Assembly (NCBI GenBank): GCA_024331125.1 | Contig: JANDJI010000004.1 | Location: forward strand, 62,001 to 126,000 | Length of the DNA: 64,000 nt | Reading direction: 5' to 3' | Source of the DNA: Nitrospira sp. | Lineage (GTDB): Bacteria; Nitrospirota; Nitrospiria; Nitrospirales; Nitrospiraceae | In this document: positions 1-8,389 of the stretch, piece by piece | Layout of the letters: the number at the start of each line of letters is the position of its first letter | How positions within the stretch are numbered: position 1 is the stretch's first letter | The notes under the pieces: model-generated | Told to the model about the DNA's origin: nothing | What the model saw: only the letters and a program-made list of their open reading frames with translations | The model's database searches: none | Program-made: the position numbers and the translations under genes

Positions 1-1293
1 CGTCACGCTGGTTCCGAAATCCAGTGCGATCAGTTGGTCGGGCGTGGCGCCAACAAAGTCGATCTGCAACTGCCCGGGCGATGTCCCCGCCGTTCCAGCC
101 GCGGTCCCGGTATCGTAGCGAATCACCGGGCTCTCCCGGTCGAGCGTTCCATCCGTGTTGAAGGTCAATGTTCCCGATCCGACCCTCACGATGCCGAGGG
201 TACTGTCGATATTGCTCATATGGTAATTCGCTGTCACCACTTCGTTCACGGAGGCGACGACATTGTAGTTCCAGGTGTTGTCCCCGATTCTTGTAAAGTA
301 CGTGGTCAGCAAATGTGCGTTCCCCAACGAATCATACACCGTCATGGAGGTCGAAAAATTCGACGTGGCGGATGGATTGGACAGTAGAAAATCCGTCCCC
401 GCCGTTTGCGTGCCGCCCGTCATGTTCAAGTTCGCCGCCAGCGTATCGCCTCCGTTGGCCGTGACCGTGACATCGCCGGTTCCCGTCGTCGAGTTATTGG
501 GCGTTCCGGTGATGCCGGAGGTGAACGTAAACACGCCGGTAGGACTGACTGTCGCGGTAAATCCCGAATAGGCGGCTGCCAAGTAGGGATCATTGGGGGT
601 CAGCGATCGCACGGCGTTTTGAATGGCCGTGGCCAGATCCTCACCCGTCAGTCCGTTGGCCACTGTGACGGTCTGGGCCCCGTCCCCGTTCAAATTGATG
701 TTGAAGCTGTTATTGCCGGCGCCCGTCGTGGTCGCGGAGGCTCCGGAGCCCACCAGATTGCCCCGCACCCCCGTCGGTGTGGTCGCGGAATTCAAATTCG
801 CCGCGATGAAGGCCGTCGTGGTGGCCCTGGGCGGGGCGGTCGTCGAAGGGAGGGAAATGTCGCCCATCGTCCCGGTAATGGTGCCGGTCGTATCGGCAAG
901 AAATCCTTGCAGCCGAAAGCCGACCGGATCGACGACGTTGTTGTTCTGATCCAACCGAAAGATGCCGGCTCGGGAATAGAACCGCGCCCCCTGGGCGTCT
1001 TCCAAGATAAAAAACCCGTTGCCATCGATCGCCAGGTCGAGAACGTTCGACGAAGCGGCCAGCGACCCTTGCGAAAAATTGCCCTGCACGGACGTGAGCG
1101 CCACGCCGATCCCGGTCTGGATCGCACCCGCCCCTCCTGTGATCGAGGAACTGATCAGATCGGCGAAGGTGGCTCTGCTCCCTTTAAATCCGACGGTGCT
1201 CAGATTGGCGATATTGTTTCCGATGACGGACAGCGCCATGCCGTTGGCGTTGAGACCGCTCACACCGGTGAACAGCGACGACAGGATTCCCAT
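1..1293 (-). CDS. flgE: Flagellar hook protein FlgE (3' end cut by window)
   Basis: Subunit of the extracellular flagellar hook. The frame is open from an ATG at 1293 to the window edge (431 codons, no stop). The start MGILSSLFTGVSGLNANG and the following segment with IGNNIANLSTVGFKGS are the N-terminal D0 helix and flagellar rod/hook motif (ANLxTxGFK). A Thr/Gly/Ser-rich hook core follows, with MTVYDSLGNAHLLTTYF matching the conserved FlgE D1/D2 segment. A strong AAGGAGG lies 9 nt before the ATG (1303-1309). It is the last visible gene of a minus-strand run after flgD, 31 nt downstream of it. The C-terminal D0 helix is missing only because the window ends. FlgF/FlgG-type rod proteins share the N-terminus, but the size and position after flgD favour FlgE. 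Confidence 0.92.
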   Translation of the reverse strand, partial: MGILSSLFTGVSGLNANGMALSVIGNNIANLSTVGFKGSRATFADLISSSITGGAGAIQTGIGVALTSVQGNFSQGSLAASSNVLDLAIDGNGFFILEDAQGARFYSRAGIFRLDQNNNVVDPVGFRLQGFLADTTGTITGTMGDISLPSTTAPPRATTTAFIAANLNSATTPTGVRGNLVGSGASATTTGAGNNSFNINLNGDGAQTVTVANGLTGEDLATAIQNAVRSLTPNDPYLAAAYSGFTATVSPTGVFTFTSGITGTPNNSTTGTGDVTVTANGGDTLAANLNMTGGTQTAGTDFLLSNPSATSNFSTSMTVYDSLGNAHLLTTYFTRIGDNTWNYNVVASVNEVVTANYHMSNIDSTLGIVRVGSGTLTFNTDGTLDRESPVIRYDTGTAAGTAGTSPGQLQIDFVGATPDQLIALDFGTSVT

Positions 1294-1324
1294 ATGTTCA
1301 GACCTCCTTGAATCAGTGCGACGC

Positions 1325-1981
1325 CTACTGCAGTTCCACAACCTCCGATGGATCAACGCTCAGATTGCCGACGGCCAACTTCGCCGCTCCGTTTTCCATC
1401 CGAATCCCGGACACCGTGAGCTCGGCTCGGCTTTGGGCGGCCACCGGATCGCCGTGAACGTCGACCGCGGACAACAGATAGCGATAGACCCCTGCCGGCA
1501 CCGCTTCCCCGTTTCTGTTTCGGCCGTCCCATTCCACCACATTGAGACCGGACGGTCGATTGGCGTATTCCATCGATCGAAGTACTTGTCCTTGCCGGTC
1601 CACGATGTCGATGCGCACTCGGGCCGCGTCTTTCTCCAAGGCATAGCGGATCAAGGCCGGCCCGTTCCCCTGTTCGACCAACGGCATGTCCACGCCGATT
1701 CGCCGTCCTACGAGCGGCGCCAACGTAAACTGGAGCGACGCCTGCTGGACGTCCAACGTCCGCTGGAGCAACTGCGCCTGTTTGATGCTCTGCTCGAGCT
1801 GGCTGAACTGTGCCAACTGCGCCACGAACTCGGTGTTGTTCGTCGGATTGAGCGGGTCTTGATGCTTCAGTTGCGTCACGAGCAGTTTCAGAAAATCATC
1901 CTGTCCCAATTCTCTGGGCCCGGTGGATCGAGTCACGTCGGCGGCGCTCTCCGCCGCGCTGATGCCGGTAATTATGGCCAT
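1325..1981 (-). CDS. flgD: Flagellar hook capping/scaffold protein FlgD
   Basis: FlgD caps the growing hook and promotes FlgE assembly, and is discarded afterwards. The 218-aa product fits the family length. The conserved N-terminal signature appears as [19 protein letters not shown] followed by a short run ending [13 protein letters not shown]. The C-terminal half carries the FLN/Ig-like hook-cap fold region, including [17 protein letters not shown], the usual W-D-G-x-x-x-G-x-x-P-x-G motif. AAAGGAG precedes the ATG. It lies between fliK (34 nt upstream) and flgE, the canonical order, and is probably read from the sigma-54 promoter before fliK. Confidence 0.95.
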   Translation of the reverse strand: MAIITGISAAESAADVTRSTGPRELGQDDFLKLLVTQLKHQDPLNPTNNTEFVAQLAQFSQLEQSIKQAQLLQRTLDVQQASLQFTLAPLVGRRIGVDMPLVEQGNGPALIRYALEKDAARVRIDIVDRQGQVLRSMEYANRPSGLNVVEWDGRNRNGEAVPAGVYRYLLSAVDVHGDPVAAQSRAELTVSGIRMENGAAKLAVGNLSVDPSEVVELQ

Positions 1982-2015
1982 GCTCGTTCTTGCTCCTTTG
2001 AGACGGTCTTCAACG

Positions 2016-3671
2016 TTACGCCACCACGTTCAGCATGCCGGCATAGGGGATGCCCGTGTAGGTGCGCGACTCAGGCATCATCGATCGTTGATCCGGCGCC
2101 GGTCTCTCCGGCTGCCACGTTCGGTCTTGATCGTAAGACGGGCCTTGGTGAAACGACCGGCCGGCGCCGTGGCGATCGACATCGACACGGAATTGCCCCA
2201 TCTCCAACCCGTTGGCCTGCAAGGCCGATTGCAAGCGATCGTGGCCGGCAGCCAGATACTGGGCGACATCGAGGCGATCGGAAGACAAATGCGCGTGGAC
2301 GAGGTCGTTTCTGACGGCGACACGAACGTTGACGTGACCGAGGTCGGGACGCGAGACCTCGAACGCCACGGAGCGTGACGAAACCGGCCCCGGCCCGTCA
2401 CCGTCGGAACCGTGAACCGAAGAACGTTGCGGCTTCGGCATCGGGTCGGCTTGACGTTGAGGATCCCCCGAATTTCCCGAATTCGACTGAGTCGCCGACT
2501 CGTTTGCAGCCGTCATTCCGAATCGATGGGCGATGAGATCCTGGTCGCCCGCGGACGTCGTCTTCGATTTCTGGATTGACTCCATCTCCTCCCGAACAGA
2601 ATCGGCGTCGTGTTTGAATCGGCCGAGATCCGCCGTCCGATCTCCCGATTCGGCCGGCTGTTCCGCGCGACGCTTTTCTTCGGCAAGCGCGAACTTCTCG
2701 TCGCGATACCGTATCTCCGAGAGATAAGACGGACTCGGCGTTGTTTGATCGAGAGGCCGATCGGCGTCTCCGCCATGACCCTGTGTGGAAGCGCCGCCGT
2801 CTTTCGTTACGACGGCCGGGGATCGGGGCGGCTCCGAAAAGGACCCCTCTTCCGATTTCCCGGTCAATGACGGCGAATCATCCGGCTCCGCCCTCATCAT
2901 ATCGTTCAGCGACGCTTCGGATGTCATCGAGCGACGCGCTTGATGATTCGAACGCAAGAATCCTTCAACGTCGGAATCGCTCGGCTGCGCGACCGGTCCT
3001 TCCATGCCGATCTCCCCCTGCCGACGATCTTCCGTCCCGTTCGCTGCCGGCAAGGGTTGAGCAGGAGATCCAGAAGAAGCGGCCGTCGAAAAATCGCCCA
3101 TCGCCATGCCGCTCTTCAAGCCAGCCGGGACTCCGGCATCGAGCACGCCCGGCGTCTCTTCCGACTCGAACGAGAGCGCGGGCTCCCCTGGCACGTTCGC
3201 CGTTTCCTCTTTGGTCGAGATATCGAGCGGATCACGGAGCATCGTCTCGGAATGATCGCGAGTCACGGGCATGCCGGTTCCATCAGAAGCCGGTGTTTCC
3301 GTGTCAGTCCTTTTGGATTTGCCGGACTCGCGACGCGCATCAACCGTGGATCCGACCGACCGGGACCGCACTTTCCCGTCATTCCCTTCGTTCGACCGTC
3401 GCTCTTCCCCTGGTCGCACCGTCGGCTTCTGGCTCTCATCCATCCTATCTCGCCTATCTCGCCTGTCTCGGCGCGGCTCCGACGCTTCCGTTCTTTGATC
3501 GAATTTGGAAGCGCCGTGAGTCCGTTGAACGGAACGCAACGTAGAAGAAAAAGCGGCGGGTGGGTGACGTTCGGGCGACGCCTTGATCTCAGCGGGTCCG
3601 ACAGGCGACCGGTCATGAGGAGCCGTCGCGACCGGCAAGACCGAAGTCATCATGTTCATCATCGCCGGCAT
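2016..3671 (-). CDS. fliK: Flagellar hook-length control protein FliK
   Basis: FliK measures hook length and switches the type III export gate from hook to filament substrates. The 551-aa product has a long low-complexity, polar, Ser/Glu/Arg-rich N-terminal and central part (the ruler region) of the expected poor conservation. The C-terminal domain, roughly residues 425-515, is the recognisable part: [35 protein letters not shown] and a stretch reading [15 protein letters not shown] match the Flg_hook fold (LxPxxLGxVxVxL, LxxxLxxLxxxLxxxGL). A purine-rich GGAAAGGAAACG precedes the ATG. Position directly before flgD supports the call. A sigma-54-type promoter sits about 35 nt upstream of the start. 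Confidence 0.88.
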   Translation of the reverse strand: MPAMMNMMTSVLPVATAPHDRSPVGPAEIKASPERHPPAAFSSTLRSVQRTHGASKFDQRTEASEPRRDRRDRRDRMDESQKPTVRPGEERRSNEGNDGKVRSRSVGSTVDARRESGKSKRTDTETPASDGTGMPVTRDHSETMLRDPLDISTKEETANVPGEPALSFESEETPGVLDAGVPAGLKSGMAMGDFSTAASSGSPAQPLPAANGTEDRRQGEIGMEGPVAQPSDSDVEGFLRSNHQARRSMTSEASLNDMMRAEPDDSPSLTGKSEEGSFSEPPRSPAVVTKDGGASTQGHGGDADRPLDQTTPSPSYLSEIRYRDEKFALAEEKRRAEQPAESGDRTADLGRFKHDADSVREEMESIQKSKTTSAGDQDLIAHRFGMTAANESATQSNSGNSGDPQRQADPMPKPQRSSVHGSDGDGPGPVSSRSVAFEVSRPDLGHVNVRVAVRNDLVHAHLSSDRLDVAQYLAAGHDRLQSALQANGLEMGQFRVDVDRHGAGRSFHQGPSYDQDRTWQPERPAPDQRSMMPESRTYTGIPYAGMLNVVA

Positions 3672-3702
3672 GGATCGTTTCCTTTCCTCGGACGGGAACT
3701 TT

Positions 3703-3719
3703 TACAAGCCTCGTGCCAA
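3703..3719 (-). promoter_or_regulatory. Sigma-54 (-24/-12) promoter of fliK-flgD-flgE
   Basis: Read on the minus strand the site is TTGGCACGAGGCTTGTA. It matches the consensus TGGCAC-N5-TTGCW at every -24 position and at TTG of the -12 element, with the required 10 nt between the GG and the GT. The -12 dinucleotide is GT rather than GC. It lies in the 164-bp gap between motE and fliK, the only sizeable gap in this part of the cluster. The predicted start point is about 20 nt upstream of the fliK ATG. Confidence 0.65.
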
Positions 3720-3835
3720 GCGAAACGCCTCGCAACGAGCGGAATTTTCTTGGATTTTTAATGGAGCGGGATGAACGAGGATCGTAAGCCGGGAAAATCT
3801 TTCTTGCTTCGCGGCAAGAACTGCTTCGGCATTGA

Positions 3836-4618
3836 TCAGGGCGTCTGCGCCAACAACTGCTCGGTGAGTTTGGCCGCGCGCTCGGGTTTGACTTGGGCGA
3901 GAATCGCTCCGGCGGTCTTCGTTTTGACGAGGCGCAGGATCTGAATCGCGGTTCGCTCCGGCATCCGCTCCAGGCGCGCCGCCGCATCCTCGGGCGGCAT
4001 GGTTTCATACATCTTGGCCAGTTGGGCCTTCTGTTCCAAGGCCAGCCGTTCTTTTTCCAGCAGGGCTTTCGCCTGCGCCGTTTTCTGTCCCGCGGCCCGT
4101 TGCTCTTCCTTGGCGACGGCCGTTTCAATTCGCTTGGCCATCGCCTCGTTTTGAGCCAACAGCTTGTCGACCTCGTCCCGCAACGCCAGCAGCCGCTCCT
4201 CGTTCTGCCGCACGGCTTCTTCGCGCCGATCCAAAGAGCGCTTCCGCTGGTCCAGCATGGCAAGAACTTCTTGCGGCACTTCGAGTGCCGGCCCCTGAAT
4301 GTCCTTGCCCGTTGAGACGGGCGAGTCGCCGGTTTGCCCGGCGGCCGACCGTGGACCGTCGCCAAGAACGGTCTGTTGAGCCCCCGCCGGCGGCGCCGGC
4401 AGATCCTCCCGCGAAAGCGCCGGTTTTCCCTTTGCATTCGGCGACGCCTGTCCCATCTGCACCATCATCCACAGCAGCACGATGGAGCCGACGAGGCCGC
4501 CCCCGACCGTCCAGAGCCAAAACATCCGCGACGGCGAAGCAGGAGCCGCCCGACGATTGTTCCGACGGCCGAGGAGAATCCGATCGCCGGTGGAATACAA
4601 CGAATCAGCCTCCATCAC
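3836..4618 (-). CDS. motE: MotE-like flagellar chaperone with MgtE_N-type domain
   Basis: A 260-aa membrane-anchored protein. A hydrophobic segment (about residues 33-52, FWLWTVGGGLVGSIVLLWMM) follows a short cytoplasmic tail. A Pro/Ala-rich linker and a long charged coiled coil (about 95-195) come next. The C-terminal 60 residues read MPPEDAAARLERMPERTAIQIL and continue to LAQTP, the FliG/MgtE_N-like helical repeat found in MotE. In bacteria where it has been studied, MotE is periplasmic and stabilises the stator component MotC; here the family is assigned by domain and by position between fliJ and fliK. The start overlaps the fliJ stop (ATGA). The symbol is by homology of architecture only. 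Confidence 0.7.
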   Translation of the reverse strand: MMEADSLYSTGDRILLGRRNNRRAAPASPSRMFWLWTVGGGLVGSIVLLWMMVQMGQASPNAKGKPALSREDLPAPPAGAQQTVLGDGPRSAAGQTGDSPVSTGKDIQGPALEVPQEVLAMLDQRKRSLDRREEAVRQNEERLLALRDEVDKLLAQNEAMAKRIETAVAKEEQRAAGQKTAQAKALLEKERLALEQKAQLAKMYETMPPEDAAARLERMPERTAIQILRLVKTKTAGAILAQVKPERAAKLTEQLLAQTP

Positions 4619-5049
4619 GAATCCCGTTTCAAAAACAGCCGGCGTCCCGTGGCTTCATCCGTCGCCCGTTGTTCCCGTCTCAACGTCACGACGTCGCCTT
4701 CCGCGCGCCGGCGCTCGTCAAGGCGGTCGAGCGCTTTGCAGGCCTGTGTCGCCTCGACGAGACGCGCCTGCGTCTCGGCCCATAAGCCGGTCAACCGATC
4801 GATCGCGCCGCGCGCCTGCTTCAACGACGTCTGTTGCGACGCCAGCCGCCATTCCCACTCCAGCAGAGCTTGCGCCGTCATCCCCTGCGCCGCCTGGCGC
4901 CGCCAGGCGGCGACGTCGGCCTGCAATCGCGCGTCAAGGACCTCGCACCGTTGCTCCAGACTCATCAGATCCTGGGTCACCTGCGCCAATTCCATCATGA
5001 GCGCTTCCTGCGCCTGCGCCCGCAGTTTTCTCAACGCATCCAGGCTCAT
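4615..5049 (-). CDS. fliJ: Flagellar export chaperone FliJ
   Basis: Small soluble coiled-coil component of the flagellar type III export apparatus that contacts the FliI ATPase ring and FlhA. The 144-aa product has the usual length and is almost entirely heptad-patterned helix rich in Glu, Gln, Arg and Ala, for example LRAQAQEALMMELAQVTQDL and LARLVEA-type repeats. Sequence identity in FliJ is always low, so the call rests on length, coiled coil and the position right after fliI. The stop of fliI overlaps its ATG by 4 nt, and its own stop overlaps the ATG of motE by 4 nt, implying coupled translation. Confidence 0.82.
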   Translation of the reverse strand: MSLDALRKLRAQAQEALMMELAQVTQDLMSLEQRCEVLDARLQADVAAWRRQAAQGMTAQALLEWEWRLASQQTSLKQARGAIDRLTGLWAETQARLVEATQACKALDRLDERRRAEGDVVTLRREQRATDEATGRRLFLKRDS

Positions 5050-6353
5050 GACACCCGCTTGGCCAAGCCGATCAAGTCTTCAACCGACGACGGCAGCGGA
5101 GCCGGCTGGTCGATATCCTGTCGCAAGTAGGCGTTGATGGAGTCCTGCGCACGGACGGCGCGATCGAGCGCCTTGTTCGCGCCTTCTTTATAGGCGCCCA
5201 CCAGAATGAGATCCTCGGACTGCCTGTAGCGGGCGACCAACTCCAACAGGTTCCCGGCTGCTTCCCGATGCTCCCGCCCGACAATGTCGCGCATGACACG
5301 GCTGGTACTCTGGAGCAGATCGATCGCCGGAAAGTGATTCCGGGCGGCCAGGGTGCGTGAGAGCACGATGTGGCCGTCGAGGATGGATCGAGCGGCATCG
5401 GCCACCGGATCGGTCAGATCGTCTCCGTCAACCAACACCGTATACAACCCGGTAATGGCACCGGGTCCCGGCCCGGTGCCGACACGCTCCAGCAGCTTCG
5501 GCAGCAGGGCGAACACGGAGGGCGTATAGCCTTTGGTCGTCGGCGGCTCCCCGATCGCCAGACCGACCTCCCGCTGGCTGTAGGCCAATCGCGTGAGAGA
5601 ATCCATCAACAACAGCACCTGCTTACCCGCGTCGCGAAAGTATTCCGCAACGGCGGTCGCCACCAACGCAGCCCGCAGACGAACCAGCGGGGCTTGATCG
5701 GACGTCGCCACCACGACGACCGATCGCCGGAGCGCCTCGTCGCCCAAATCCCGCTCCAGAAATTCCTTGACCTCGCGACCCCGCTCGCCGATGAGGGCGA
5801 TGACGTTCACGTCGGCCTTGGTGTAGCGGCTGATCATTCCGAGCAGGACGCTCTTGCCGACGCCGGCCCCCGAAAAGATGCCCATCTTCTGCCCTTGGCC
5901 GCAGGTGAGAAAGCCGTTGATGGCGCGGATGCCGAGATCCAAAGGCGCCCGGATGCGCGCGCGCCGGAGCGGGCTCGGAGGAGCGGCGTAGAGCGGATAC
6001 CGTTCCGTGGTCCGGAGATCTCCTTGGTCGTCGAGCGGGCGACCGAGCCCGTCAAGGATCCGTCCCAACAAACCGGGCCCCACGGGAACGGTGGGAACGC
6101 GACCGGTCATGGCGATCAAACTGCCCGGTCCGATTCCGCGCATCTCTCCCAGCGGCATCAGCAGGATGCGGTCGCCGCGAAACCCGACCACTTCGGCGGC
6201 GACCGGCTGTTCGCCGTGCTCCGTGCTGATCTCGCACAGCTCGCCGACCGTAGTCGCCGACCCGTAACCTTCGATGACGATGCCGACCGCCTGGACGACT
6301 CGCCCGGCGACGGAGACGGGATCGACGCGATCAAGGGCGGCGCTCAGATTCAT
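5046..6353 (-). CDS. fliI: Flagellum-specific ATPase FliI
   Basis: Hexameric ATPase energising flagellar type III secretion, related to the F1 beta subunit. The 435-aa product has the Walker A motif GAGVGKSVLLG (about residue 162), Walker B in KQVLLLMDSLTRLAYSQRE and the FliI signature GEPPTTKGYTPSVFALLPKL. The C-terminal helical region ends in VEDLIGLAKRVS. The ATG overlaps the end of the upstream receiver-FliH gene by 23 nt and the stop overlaps fliJ by 4 nt, so it belongs to one tightly coupled operon. Nothing abnormal is seen in the catalytic motifs. Confidence 0.97.
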   Translation of the reverse strand: MNLSAALDRVDPVSVAGRVVQAVGIVIEGYGSATTVGELCEISTEHGEQPVAAEVVGFRGDRILLMPLGEMRGIGPGSLIAMTGRVPTVPVGPGLLGRILDGLGRPLDDQGDLRTTERYPLYAAPPSPLRRARIRAPLDLGIRAINGFLTCGQGQKMGIFSGAGVGKSVLLGMISRYTKADVNVIALIGERGREVKEFLERDLGDEALRRSVVVVATSDQAPLVRLRAALVATAVAEYFRDAGKQVLLLMDSLTRLAYSQREVGLAIGEPPTTKGYTPSVFALLPKLLERVGTGPGPGAITGLYTVLVDGDDLTDPVADAARSILDGHIVLSRTLAARNHFPAIDLLQSTSRVMRDIVGREHREAAGNLLELVARYRQSEDLILVGAYKEGANKALDRAVRAQDSINAYLRQDIDQPAPLPSSVEDLIGLAKRVS

Positions 6354-7374
6354 GGGTGATCCTGTTTTTCAAGGCGGTCCCCAAACGGAACAACTGGGCG
6401 TCCAACGACGCGTCGATCACGTGCGTGGCGGTGCGGAGCAGGCAGCTCCCGCGCGGCATCGCGGCGACGGGCTCGATCTTCAGGTTCAGTTCGACGTCGC
6501 GCCGCCCGGCCAGATCGACTTGAGCTTCCGTGAGCGCCGGGACATCGGCCGGATGGACATGGACGACGACCGAGCCAGAGTCCGGAACCGCCTCCAGCGC
6601 GGCTTTCGTTTGCGCGACGATTTGATCTTTGCAACGCTCGGCCGACTCGCGCAGCACCTTGGTCGCGATGTGAAACGCGAGCGACACGACTTCGTCTTCA
6701 AACACGGCGCGCAGCGACGCCCGCGCTTCATCGAACTTGCGCGCGGCGTCGACCAACACGGCATGCTCGCGGCGACAACGTTCTTCGGCTCGCCGCTCTC
6801 CCTCTTCAAGGCCTCGCTCGAATTCCGTGGGTCCTTCGTCCTCGGGCGGGTCCCCCTCATCATCGAACGCCTGAAACGGCGAATCGGAGAGCCGGACCGC
6901 TCCGGATCGAATGGCGGCTTGCTTGACCACGGGCTCCTCGGCGCGCAATCGACGGCGCTCCAGCAACCGGCGCGCGGTTTTCAAGACCGTTTCGCGGTGC
7001 ATGGGCTTCATCAAAAAGTCCGCCGCCCCCGCCTTCATGGCGCGAACCGCCAGTTCGACCGTCGCCACGCCTGTCATCACCACTCCGCTGATCCGATAAT
7101 CGATCGCCAGCGCTTCTTCCAGCACCGCAAGACCGTCGCGTCCAGGCATCGCCACGTCCACGATCAAGAGATCCGGGGGCGACTGTTTCACCATGGCGAC
7201 GGCGTCGTCGCCCGAGGAGGCAACCCGAATCGACACCCCTTCGGGACGAAACCATTCCAAAAACAACCGGCGGATCGACTCTTCATCGTCGACCACGAGG
7301 ATCGACCCGTGGAGCCGCGGTCGCCCCGCGCGCCCTCGATATATGGACGTCGATGCGCGAGGCCCGACTCTCAT
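6331..7374 (-). CDS. fliH: Response-regulator receiver domain fused to FliH
   Basis: FliH binds and restrains FliI in the export apparatus. Here the 347-aa product starts with a complete CheY-like receiver (about residues 24-145): acidic pair in ILVVDDEES, phospho-acceptor Asp in LLIVDVAMPGRDG, Thr in VVMTGVAT and Lys in FLMKPM. A linker leads to a Glu/Arg-rich helical segment (EFERGLEEGERRAEERCRR), then the FliH C-terminal domain (about 210-340) with LAFHIATKVLRES and the VVVHVHPADVPAL motif shared with V/F-ATPase E subunits. The gene lies between fliG and fliI, the standard fliH place. ATG follows the fliG stop directly. A receiver on FliH is unusual; ordinary FliH is 200-260 aa. Confidence 0.88.
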   Translation of the reverse strand: MRVGPRASTSIYRGRAGRPRLHGSILVVDDEESIRRLFLEWFRPEGVSIRVASSGDDAVAMVKQSPPDLLIVDVAMPGRDGLAVLEEALAIDYRISGVVMTGVATVELAVRAMKAGAADFLMKPMHRETVLKTARRLLERRRLRAEEPVVKQAAIRSGAVRLSDSPFQAFDDEGDPPEDEGPTEFERGLEEGERRAEERCRREHAVLVDAARKFDEARASLRAVFEDEVVSLAFHIATKVLRESAERCKDQIVAQTKAALEAVPDSGSVVVHVHPADVPALTEAQVDLAGRRDVELNLKIEPVAAMPRGSCLLRTATHVIDASLDAQLFRLGTALKNRITHESERRP

Positions 7375-8355
7375 CTATACCAACTCCTCGCCCGCGCCGA
7401 CGATGACGATTCGGCCTTCTTCTTCCAGCTTTCTGCATACCTTCAAAATGTTCTGCTGCGCTTTCTCGACATCCGCCACCCGAACGGGCCCTTTCGACTC
7501 CATGTCGTCCTTGAGCATCTCGGCCGCCCGGCTGGACATGTTTTTGAAGAATTTGTCCCTTACGTCCGGGTTGGCTCCTCGAAGAGCGAGCGGGAGATCC
7601 TCTTTGCTGACTTCCTTGAGCAGTTCCTGGATCCCGCGATCATCCACCTTGACCAAATCATCGAAGACAAACATGAGGGCCCGGATGGCTTCCGCCAGCG
7701 GCTGGCTTTTCTCGGTGATCTTCGCCATGATGCCGCTTTCACTGGCCTTGTCCATGCACACGAGAATGTCGGCGACCACTTCGGCGCCGCCGATGTTTTG
7801 AACACCCAATCCTTTGCTGGCCAGCAACGTTTCCTGCAGACTGTCGCTCAGATCTTGGAGAATCTCCGGCTGCACATGCCCCATGGTCGCCAGCCGCAAC
7901 GCGACGTCGTCTCGGAACGATTCCGGCAACGCCGCGAGCACCTGCCCGGCCTGATCGCTCTCGAGATGGGCCAGAATAACGGCCACCGTCTGAGGGTGTT
8001 CGACTTTCACCATGTGAGCAATGGTCTTCACGTCCATCCAGCGAAGGGCGTCCAATCCCGGATAACTTTTTCTCGTCATGGCGTCGAGAATACGAGCCGC
8101 CTGCTCAACCCCCAGCGCCTTGACGAGAATGTTCTTAATGAACTCCCTCCCCTGAAATTGCACATCTCCGCGGGCGCTCATGGCCTTGAAATCGGCGATG
8201 ACTTGATCTTCCTCTTCTTTTGAAATATGCGAGGCCTGCTGCATGAAACTGCCCAGTTTTTTGATCTCTTTGGGATCGAGCTGTTTCATGACCTGCGCTG
8301 CGGCATCCTCGCCGATGGCGCGAAGGAGAATGACCGATTTCTGCTCGCCCGTCAT
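7375..8355 (-). CDS. fliG: Flagellar motor switch protein FliG
   Basis: Rotor/C-ring protein linking FliF, the switch and the stator. The 326-aa product is of standard length. Family features include the N-terminal AAAQVMKQLDPKEIKKLG, the EHPQTVAVILAHL motif of the armadillo middle domain, MGHVQPEIL, and the C-terminal charged torque helix region LVKVDDRGIQELLKEV followed by LALRGANPDVRDKFFKNMS with the conserved Arg and Asp residues that meet MotA. It is placed 34 nt after fliF and abuts receiver-fliH. All torque-helix charges expected of a functional motor appear present. Confidence 0.97.
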   Translation of the reverse strand: MTGEQKSVILLRAIGEDAAAQVMKQLDPKEIKKLGSFMQQASHISKEEEDQVIADFKAMSARGDVQFQGREFIKNILVKALGVEQAARILDAMTRKSYPGLDALRWMDVKTIAHMVKVEHPQTVAVILAHLESDQAGQVLAALPESFRDDVALRLATMGHVQPEILQDLSDSLQETLLASKGLGVQNIGGAEVVADILVCMDKASESGIMAKITEKSQPLAEAIRALMFVFDDLVKVDDRGIQELLKEVSKEDLPLALRGANPDVRDKFFKNMSSRAAEMLKDDMESKGPVRVADVEKAQQNILKVCRKLEEEGRIVIVGAGEELV

Positions 8356-8389
8356 ATTTCCTGAATCTCCGCTATCCCTCTATCCCTCG

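Noticed and set aside
6274..8223. Long plus-strand open frame of 649 codons opposite fliH and fliG
   Set aside because: Antisense shadow of GC-rich genes with clear families; no domain of its own.
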